64,000 nucleotides of DNA, from NCBI GenBank assembly GCA_029959615.1, contig JASCOD010000013.1:62001-126000 (forward strand). The letters run 5' to 3'. Origin of the DNA: Flavobacteriaceae bacterium PS02338 (GTDB lineage: Bacteria; Bacteroidota; Bacteroidia; Sphingobacteriales; Sphingobacteriaceae). Each line of letters opens with the position of its first letter. The first letter of the stretch is position 1. The notes beneath the pieces were generated by a model, which made no database searches, was not told the DNA's origin, and saw only the letters and a program-made list of their open reading frames with translations. Shown in pieces: positions 9,753-15,886 of this stretch. The position numbers and the translations under genes are program-made.

Positions 9753-10427
9753 ATGAAATTTAGTAAATATTTGAAACCAACATCAGCATGCATTCTTGGT
9801 GTGTTTGGTCTATTTACCCTTTCCTTTGTACCAAAGGAAAAAGCAGATGATAAAATTAAAATAGCCAAAGAAGTAAAAATGACTTTCAAGGTTAATGTAG
9901 CTGATAACGTGGAGCTTCCAGAGGGCTTTGCAGATACGTTAAAAAAAGCTGAAGCCATTTTATCAAAGATATTATCATCAGAAGATTTTAAAGAAGCATT
10001 ATCTAAACGTTCTTTCGCGGATTCGGCCTTTTCAAAGACCAAAAAAAGCTGTTTTGAACGTATATATGATGACAATGGACGAGTGAGCGGATTGGGGGTT
10101 TATGAAAATATTACCCGTAACCCTAAAGTTGAAATTGAATGGGTAATTAAAAAATATAAGGATGGCGAAAAAACTAGTGTGATGGGATTTTCTACATTTT
10201 GCGTAAATAAAATTACAAGTCACGATTACTGGATTAAAAATGGTCAATATTTGTCATTAAGATTTGTAAGGCATCTAGCACATGAGTACACTCACGTATG
10301 TGGATATAAGCACGACAAGTTATTGCCAAAGGAACATAAGTTTAAAAAGGGAGATGATCCTGCGATGGGTGTTGGCGGGATAGTAGGAGACATTATGTTG
10401 GACTGGACTAAAAAAGGTCTTATTTAA
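9753..10427 (+). CDS. Exported putative zinc metallopeptidase, HExxHxxGxxHD type
   Basis: A 224-residue exported protein with an N-terminal hydrophobic segment (about 10-26) and no lipobox. It has a metzincin-like zinc motif HEYTHVCGYKHD at 177-188: His177, His181 and His187 would bind zinc and Glu178 would be catalytic. Cys100 and Cys150 match two cysteines in the paralogue encoded 22 bases downstream, suggesting a conserved disulfide. I do not recognise the family beyond the motif; it is short for a metzincin. It lies 146 bases after susD, and its neighbours suggest a role in cutting peptide substrate. Confidence 0.75.
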   Translation: MKFSKYLKPTSACILGVFGLFTLSFVPKEKADDKIKIAKEVKMTFKVNVADNVELPEGFADTLKKAEAILSKILSSEDFKEALSKRSFADSAFSKTKKSCFERIYDDNGRVSGLGVYENITRNPKVEIEWVIKKYKDGEKTSVMGFSTFCVNKITSHDYWIKNGQYLSLRFVRHLAHEYTHVCGYKHDKLLPKEHKFKKGDDPAMGVGGIVGDIMLDWTKKGLI

Positions 10428-10449
10428 ATGCTTATCTAAATCGCTCAAG

Positions 10450-11169
10450 ATGAAAAAAATATTTCAAATTTCGTTGATTATACTCACTGCTAGTATAATG
10501 ATTGGTTCATGTAGTAAATCGAAAGAGGCAAGTGCCCCCGAAGAGGAACCCAAAAAAGAAGAGCCTAAATCGAATAGTCCTATTGAAACTGTAAAGGATA
10601 TAAAGCTTGCTGTAACCTACACCGTAACTACTGATGCGACATTACCGTCGACTTTTGCAGACACGGTGAAAAGGACACGAGAATTACTAGAGATGGTTTT
10701 CTCTTCAAAAGATTTTAGAGATGAGCTTTATAAGCGCAATTTTCACGACTCTGCTTATACTAAATCTACTTCTACTTGTTTCAATAGAGTTTACGGAGGC
10801 ACAGTAGCCGGAAGAAGTATTGCAGGCAAAGCAGTTTACGACAACTTGCTTCCTAATGGTACTTTCAGTATTGCGGTGAACATCAGAAAAAATGGAGATA
10901 ATACCACCACTTTAGGCTCGGCAAGTGCTTGCGGCAGCAGGATCACTACTAACGATTATTGGTTGAGATTAAGTGAGAAAAGGTTAGCTCAACGACTAGC
11001 AAGACACTGGGCACACGAATACACACATATTAGAGGCTACAGGCATGATTCTAATGTGCCATCTGGCTATAAATGGGGAAGTGACGTAAATAAAGATCCA
11101 GCTTATGGTGTTGGAGATGTAGTTGGAGATGTGTTGGACAAATGGACAGCAGCAGGAATTATCAAGTAA
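10450..11169 (+). CDS. Putative zinc metallopeptidase lipoprotein, paralogue of the preceding gene
   Basis: A 239-residue lipoprotein with lipobox Cys21 (MIGSC) and a Glu/Pro/Lys-rich linker at about 23-45. The rest aligns with the preceding protein: FADT near residue 69-72, Cys110, Cys161, and the zinc motif HEYTHIRGYRHD at 189-200 (His189, His193, His199). It ends with a shared GVGDVVGDVLDKW motif. It is a tandem duplication in which one copy gained a lipid anchor, so one enzyme may be surface-tethered and the other soluble. The substrate is unknown. Confidence 0.77.
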   Translation: MKKIFQISLIILTASIMIGSCSKSKEASAPEEEPKKEEPKSNSPIETVKDIKLAVTYTVTTDATLPSTFADTVKRTRELLEMVFSSKDFRDELYKRNFHDSAYTKSTSTCFNRVYGGTVAGRSIAGKAVYDNLLPNGTFSIAVNIRKNGDNTTTLGSASACGSRITTNDYWLRLSEKRLAQRLARHWAHEYTHIRGYRHDSNVPSGYKWGSDVNKDPAYGVGDVVGDVLDKWTAAGIIK

Positions 11170-11194
11170 AAGCGGTTTTAAAAAATAGAATAAG

Positions 11195-12169
11195 ATGAAG
11201 AAAAGGATTAACCTATTACTGTGCTTTAGCACATTATTAATTGCAGTTTCTTGTGGAAAGAAGGAAGGAGCTAGTGCTGGAATACCAGATGTTGGCAATC
11301 CGCAACCTCCTGTAGTAGTAGTGCCTAGCCCTTATAAGCCTAATACAACTTATTATGGTGCGAATAAATATGTGACGTTTAAAGTTGGCGATGCCAATTC
11401 TCCTATTATCTTGGCCTCTCCTCATGATGGAACAATAAATCCGAGCAGTATGCCTATAAGAGATCACAAGGATGCGGTAACGGTTAGAGATACTTATCTT
11501 ACAGACCTCACCGAAGAAATCTCAGCTGCTTTGTTTACAAAAACGGGCGTTCGTCCGCATGTAGTTTTCAATGATGTAGCTAGAGCTAGAATGGAACCCA
11601 ATAGGTCTTTAGAGGAAGCTTATCACAAAAGTGAAGCCGCAAATGCGTTATGGAGAGAGTACCATGCTTTTTTAAAAGGAGCGAGAGATATGGTGCAAGC
11701 AAATGTTGGAAAAGGGCTATTCTTAGATATGCACGGCCACGGACATACCAAAAAGAGAGTTGAAGTAGGCTATACGGTTTCTATAACCAATCTAAATGCT
11801 TCAGATGCGGTATTGAATGATAAAGCTAGCACCTCAAGTATTTTTCATCTTGGTAAAACTTCATCCTATACCTTTTCTCAGTTAATTAGAGGAGATTATG
11901 CTTTTGGAACCTTGTTAGAAAATGAAGGTGTTTCGGCTGTGCCCAGCAAGCAAGATCCCAGACCAAATAGCGATGACTATTTTAACGGAGGTTATTGTAC
12001 AGCTACATACGGATCAAGAGGTGGAGGTGAAGTTTCGGCTATACAGCTAGAAACACATGGTACAGATTTTAGAATGACTGCAGCTGATCGTAAAGTCTCT
12101 GGAGGTAAAATTGCCGACGCAATTATTAAATACATGAAAGCTCATTACGGATTGTTTTTAGATAAATAA
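11195..12169 (+). CDS. N-formylglutamate amidohydrolase-like lipoprotein
   Basis: A 324-residue lipoprotein (lipobox Cys20, IAVSC, then a Pro/Val-rich linker). Motifs resemble the N-formylglutamate amidohydrolase family of zinc-dependent amidohydrolases: SPHDG at 75-79, VARARMEPNR at about 128-137, DMHGHGH at 178-184, and a late ETHG segment. Known family members act in the cytoplasm on histidine-derived substrates; export here suggests a different, extracellular or periplasmic amide or peptide substrate. It lies 25 bases after the metallopeptidase gene and 4 bases before the M14 gene, so it is probably cotranscribed. Confidence 0.72.
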   Translation: MKKRINLLLCFSTLLIAVSCGKKEGASAGIPDVGNPQPPVVVVPSPYKPNTTYYGANKYVTFKVGDANSPIILASPHDGTINPSSMPIRDHKDAVTVRDTYLTDLTEEISAALFTKTGVRPHVVFNDVARARMEPNRSLEEAYHKSEAANALWREYHAFLKGARDMVQANVGKGLFLDMHGHGHTKKRVEVGYTVSITNLNASDAVLNDKASTSSIFHLGKTSSYTFSQLIRGDYAFGTLLENEGVSAVPSKQDPRPNSDDYFNGGYCTATYGSRGGGEVSAIQLETHGTDFRMTAADRKVSGGKIADAIIKYMKAHYGLFLDK

Positions 12170-12173
12170 TAAG

Positions 12174-13397
12174 GTGAAGTCTACATATCATATTTTCTTA
12201 ACTATAATAACGGCCTCGCTGCTACAGGCATGTGCGGTTAAAAAGACTAGTACAGTTCAGCAAGATGCTAAAATTGATTTATCTGCTGTTAAAATTAAAT
12301 TGCAAGATCGTAAAGTTTTTACTTTTGAAAAGGAAGGAGTTTTCTTCAGTAACAATTTTCCATCGGCAAGAGTTAATCAGCTAAGTAAAGTGAACGATAG
12401 CACTTTTAATATCACCATCGAACCGGAAAATAGGCCAATCAATCCTAGCGCTTGGTTCGCTTTCAAAGTTTGGAGCAAAAATAAAAAGAACGTTTATGTA
12501 AATTTACTCTATCCACAAGACAAGCATCGTTACAAACCAAAAATAACAACAGACGGCCAGCAATGGCAAACGCTTGAAGAGGTAAAGGTAAATAAGGAAA
12601 AAACGGAGGCCTCATTCAAACTGCAGCTTTCAAAAGACACGCTGACAGTTGCTGCTCAGGAGATCATTTCTTCTAATCAATCTTACCAATGGATGGATCA
12701 GTTGGCAAAGAACTATACACTAAATAAAACCATAATAGGCCGTAGCATTGGAGGTAAGCCTATAGTTGCTTTAAATTCTACCAAAAGCGATGGTAAAAAA
12801 GTGGTAGTTATATTAAGTCGTCAACATCCGCCAGAAATATCTGGGTATATGGCAATGGTTCAATTTGTGGAAACGTTACTGGGAAATAGTGAGATGGCAA
12901 AGAAGTTTATCCAAAATTATGAACTGGTAATTATTCCAATGATTAATCCAGATGGCGTAGACGAAGGCAATTGGCGTCATAGTTTTGGTGGGGTAGACTT
13001 AAATAGAGACTGGATTGATTTCAAACAACCAGAGACTAGAGCTATCAGAGATTATCTCTTGCAAAAAGTGAAAGCGCAAAATGCGAAGGTCTATTTCGCC
13101 CTGGATTTTCATTCTACTTTTAGTGATGTATTGTATACTAACGATGATAGGCCAGATACCAATAGACCTGGACTAACTAATATTTGGGTTAAAGGTTTAC
13201 ATGATTTCGAAGGAGCAAATAAAACAGCTGTTAAGCCATCGGGAAATGGCGGTAATGTTTCAAAAGCTTGGCTAGGAAAAGTGCTAAATGCAGAAGCCTT
13301 AACTTACGAAGTAGGAGATAACACACCACGTCCATACATCAAACAAAAAGCAACCAAAGTAGCCGAAGTGCTAATGGAAGAGTTGTTGAAGAAGTAA
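12174..13397 (+). CDS. M14-family zinc carboxypeptidase lipoprotein
   Basis: A 407-residue lipoprotein starting at GTG 12174, four bases after the previous stop. The lipobox Cys is residue 20 (LLQAC). Residues about 35-160 form a beta-rich N-terminal domain and about 175-405 the M14 peptidase. Zinc ligands are His218 and Glu221 (HPPE) and His313 (DFHS); substrate-binding residues lie in VDLNRDW (Asn277, Arg278); the catalytic Glu is 379 (LTYEVGD). NPDGVDEGN plus an N-terminal beta domain recall the cytosolic-carboxypeptidase subgroup. It would trim C-terminal residues from peptides before SusCD import or in the periplasm. It closes the locus. Confidence 0.88.
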   Translation: MKSTYHIFLTIITASLLQACAVKKTSTVQQDAKIDLSAVKIKLQDRKVFTFEKEGVFFSNNFPSARVNQLSKVNDSTFNITIEPENRPINPSAWFAFKVWSKNKKNVYVNLLYPQDKHRYKPKITTDGQQWQTLEEVKVNKEKTEASFKLQLSKDTLTVAAQEIISSNQSYQWMDQLAKNYTLNKTIIGRSIGGKPIVALNSTKSDGKKVVVILSRQHPPEISGYMAMVQFVETLLGNSEMAKKFIQNYELVIIPMINPDGVDEGNWRHSFGGVDLNRDWIDFKQPETRAIRDYLLQKVKAQNAKVYFALDFHSTFSDVLYTNDDRPDTNRPGLTNIWVKGLHDFEGANKTAVKPSGNGGNVSKAWLGKVLNAEALTYEVGDNTPRPYIKQKATKVAEVLMEELLKK

Positions 13398-13415
13398 TGT
13401 TTTGTAGCTATTTCC

Positions 13416-13442
13416 CGTCATTGCCAGCTTGACTGGCAATCG
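13416..13442. repeat. Dispersed palindromic repeat, ATTGCCAG type, copy 1
   Basis: ATTGCCAG (13420-13427) and CTGGCAAT (13433-13440) form a perfect 8-bp stem with a 5-nt loop, inside a 27-bp block nearly identical to 15618-15644. It sits between two convergent genes and may serve as a bidirectional stop, though no T-run follows. Confidence 0.7.
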
Positions 13443-13496
13443 TGATGCAAACAACTTTATTAAGATCTTTGCATTTACGGGAGTGAGGAAAGATGG

Positions 13497-14165
13497 CTAC
13501 CTTCTCCCATTTAACTCATCTAGCTTATTACGTTCATCTTGCAACTCCCTTGCTAATTTGCGTTCTTTTTCTACTGCCTTAGATTTGTAAGATTGGTATT
13601 CTTCTGAAACCTCATTATAAAGCTGCGTGCGGTGCTTAGCCTCACTAATGTTCTTTCCAGAGCTAACAATAACAATAATTAGGGCAATAGCCAAAATTCC
13701 GATCACACTCCATACTATGATATTGTAAGTGCCTTTTTCGAAAGCGATGCCTAAAAAACGTATCTCATTAATTTTGTCTGTGTTTGCATTTATAGAGGCA
13801 TCCTTACCAGAAATCTCGGTTTTTAGATAGTTAACTGTTTTTTCTTGTTCAGTTAATTTTTGCTGAAGACCTCTTTTTTCTACTCTTTCTTTCCGCAGGG
13901 TGTCATTCACATTTTTCCATAATTCATCTAATCTGTATCTGGCAATCATTTTATAGCCATCCGGTGAGGTGCGTGTACGAGAAAGCATGAATTGATATTG
14001 TCCATTTAAACTGGGGTCGGTATTTTTTATCGAATCTCGTTGCCAAGTTTTATTGGGTACAACCGTATTTGTTTTCGGATTAGCATTTGGAGTTTGCGCA
14101 AATGAATTGCTTATGAGCAGCGTAAAAAATAAAATGCTGGTAATAGAAAGTAGGGTTTGTCTCAT
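13497..14165 (-). CDS. Exported coiled-coil membrane protein, function unknown
   Basis: A 222-residue protein with an N-terminal signal peptide (about 1-23, ending SFA), a coiled-coil stretch (about 88-130), one membrane helix (about 150-170, YNIIVWSVIGILAIALIIVIV) and a charged C-terminal coiled coil (about 175-220). The predicted topology is a periplasmic first half and a cytoplasmic tail. I do not recognise a named family; it resembles conserved hypothetical proteins of Sphingobacteriaceae. It is convergent with the carboxypeptidase gene and divergent from tyrA. Confidence 0.75.
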   Translation of the reverse strand: MRQTLLSITSILFFTLLISNSFAQTPNANPKTNTVVPNKTWQRDSIKNTDPSLNGQYQFMLSRTRTSPDGYKMIARYRLDELWKNVNDTLRKERVEKRGLQQKLTEQEKTVNYLKTEISGKDASINANTDKINEIRFLGIAFEKGTYNIIVWSVIGILAIALIIVIVSSGKNISEAKHRTQLYNEVSEEYQSYKSKAVEKERKLARELQDERNKLDELNGRR

Positions 14166-14280
14166 ATCTATAATGTCATTCTACTAAAACAGTATTAGCA
14201 AAAAATTATTGTGAATATGTGTTAATTGCGTTAGTGTTATTGTTTTTTGCTCAAGTTAGTATGTTTAATCAATAAATCAA

Positions 14281-14307
14281 TTGATAGAGGTCATTTTTTT
14301 ATCTTTG
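14281..14307 (+). promoter_or_regulatory. Bacteroidetes-type promoter for tyrA
   Basis: TATCTTTG at 14300-14307 matches the TAnnTTTG -7 consensus, with a TTG at 14281-14283 as a possible -33 element (16-nt spacer). The leader to the ATG at 14328 would be about 10-15 bases. Confidence 0.55.
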
Positions 14308-14327
14308 TGCAACAATAAATTTGCAAA

Positions 14328-15584
14328 ATGCGTATCGGAATAATAGGTTTGGGCGACATGGGAAAGCTTTATGCAATTGCTTTTGCAAAAGCAGGCTATG
14401 AAGTTTGTGGCAGTGATGTTTTTCATCGATTAGAGGAACTGAAAATTGAACTTTCTCCTCTGAGAATAGAGATTCTTCCAGATGGTCATGAAGTTTCTCG
14501 GAAATCGGATTTTATAATTTACAGTGTGGAAGCAGAAAAGATAGATTCTGTGGTGGCTCAATTTGCTAAATCTACTAAATATGGAGCCATTGTTGCCGGA
14601 CAAACATCTGTAAAGCATCCCGAAATTGCCGCTTTTGAAAAGTATTTGCCAGCCGATGCACATGTAGTTACTAGTCATTCTCTACATGGTCCTGCTTTTA
14701 GTACTCAAGGACAAACATTAGTGGTTATTCGTCATAGAGCCACCGATGAAGTTTATGAAAAAGCTTTGGAGGTTTATCAGGCATTAGGTTCAAATGTCAT
14801 TGAGATGGATAGTTATCAGCAGCACGATAAAATTGTAGCCGATACGCAAGCCGTAACACATATGGGATTTGAAAGTATGGGTTCCGCTTGGAAAAATGCA
14901 GGTTTTTATCCTTGGGATAATCCCGTGTATGCCGGAGGGATAGATAATGTAAAGGTGTTGACCACCCTTCGCATCTTTAGCTATAAATCTCACATTTACG
15001 CCGGCTTGGCAATTTTGAATCCTTATGCGCAAAAGCAAGTTCGGGAATATGCAAAAACCGAAAGTGAGCTCTTTGGATTGATGATTGCCGAAAACGAAAC
15101 CGACTTTAGAAGTAAGATTTATGCAGCGAGGAATTTTGTTTTTAGTAACGAGCAAAGGCCTTTGCTACTAAACAGTGAAGTAATGGATGCATTTAGTATG
15201 GCCGATAGAACCCATACCCGTAAGCCCAATTCTCACTTGAGTATTCTAAGTATGGTTTGTGCTTGGCATGCCATGAATGTAAATCCATATGATAATTTGA
15301 TTTGCCAAACACCACCATTTCGTTTACGCTTGGGCATAGCAGAGTATCTTTTTAAAGACGATGAGCTTTTAGAGGAAACTATCCAAGCTGCTCTTTATGA
15401 TAAGAATATCAGAAAAGATGATTTAGAATTCCATACAGCCGTTCATGAATGGGCATCCATTATTGGATATGGAGATATGAAAGGTTATAAAGCTCATTTC
15501 GAAGCTGCAAAAGACTTTTTTGAAGGGCGCTTGGAGAAAGCTAGAGATTTAAGCACCGAAATGATTTCTAAATTGATGGATTAA
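14328..15584 (+). CDS. tyrA: Prephenate dehydrogenase, fungal Tyr1-like
   Basis: A 418-residue enzyme that oxidatively decarboxylates prephenate to 4-hydroxyphenylpyruvate for tyrosine synthesis. The Rossmann loop is GIIGLGDMG at residues 4-12. Blocks such as SDFIIYSVEA, PEIAAFEKYLP, HSLHGPAFSTQGQ, HDKIVADTQAVTH, LRIFSYKSHIYAGLAI and KPNSHLSILSMV closely match what I recall of yeast Tyr1, more than the short E. coli or Bacillus TyrA enzymes. No chorismate mutase or ACT domain is visible. It stands alone with its own promoter. Confidence 0.88.
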   Translation: MRIGIIGLGDMGKLYAIAFAKAGYEVCGSDVFHRLEELKIELSPLRIEILPDGHEVSRKSDFIIYSVEAEKIDSVVAQFAKSTKYGAIVAGQTSVKHPEIAAFEKYLPADAHVVTSHSLHGPAFSTQGQTLVVIRHRATDEVYEKALEVYQALGSNVIEMDSYQQHDKIVADTQAVTHMGFESMGSAWKNAGFYPWDNPVYAGGIDNVKVLTTLRIFSYKSHIYAGLAILNPYAQKQVREYAKTESELFGLMIAENETDFRSKIYAARNFVFSNEQRPLLLNSEVMDAFSMADRTHTRKPNSHLSILSMVCAWHAMNVNPYDNLICQTPPFRLRLGIAEYLFKDDELLEETIQAALYDKNIRKDDLEFHTAVHEWASIIGYGDMKGYKAHFEAAKDFFEGRLEKARDLSTEMISKLMD

Positions 15585-15617
15585 AACAATTGAATCCCCT
15601 TCTGATGCTAATAAAAG

Positions 15618-15644
15618 CGTCATTGCCAGCTCGACTGGCAATCG
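15618..15644. repeat. Dispersed palindromic repeat, ATTGCCAG type, copy 2
   Basis: It has the same 27-bp block as 13416-13442 with one base different in the loop: stem ATTGCCAG (15622-15629) and CTGGCAAT (15635-15642). It lies 33 bases after the tyrA stop, a similar position to copy 1 after the carboxypeptidase gene. Confidence 0.7.
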
Positions 15645-15836
15645 TACAGCTAATAAATTAAACCTCTAAATAGTATTTCTATTGTTGGCTTAGCGAAGCA
15701 TTCTTTTATTAAGGTTATATATGTTTATCATATAAAAATAATTTTTTGTAAACTTTTTTAGTTTTTAAAATTGTTAAGTGTCTGATTTATATATTTTTGA
15801 ATTTAAAATTTTGTAAACATTTGTTTTAAATCATTT

Positions 15837-15864
15837 TTTGAAATTATCTTTTTCCGTAAGTTTG
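15837..15864 (+). promoter_or_regulatory. Bacteroidetes-type promoter for nrdJ
   Basis: TAAGTTTG at 15857-15864 fits the TAnnTTTG -7 box; TTTG at 15837-15840 may be the -33 element (16-nt spacer). Transcription would start near 15871, inside any protein begun at TTG 15866, which favours the ATG at 15887. Confidence 0.55.
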
Positions 15865-15886
15865 ATTGAACAATAAAATCGAAATT

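Larger units (their letters stand above)
15585..15886. other. Intergenic region between tyrA and nrdJ
   Basis: This 302-base gap holds one ATTGCCAG repeat (15618-15644), an AT-rich stretch from about 15710 to 15850 and the nrdJ promoter. No small gene or clear terminator was seen. No cobalamin riboswitch was recognised, although the downstream enzyme depends on B12. Confidence 0.6.

Noticed and set aside
15866..15886. TTG start for the ribonucleotide reductase
   Set aside because: It lies at or before the transcript start expected from the -7 box at 15857-15864; ATG 15887 is preferred.
15585..15886. Cobalamin riboswitch before the B12-dependent reductase
   Set aside because: No B12-box-like conserved segment was found in the gap and the predicted leader is only about 15 bases.
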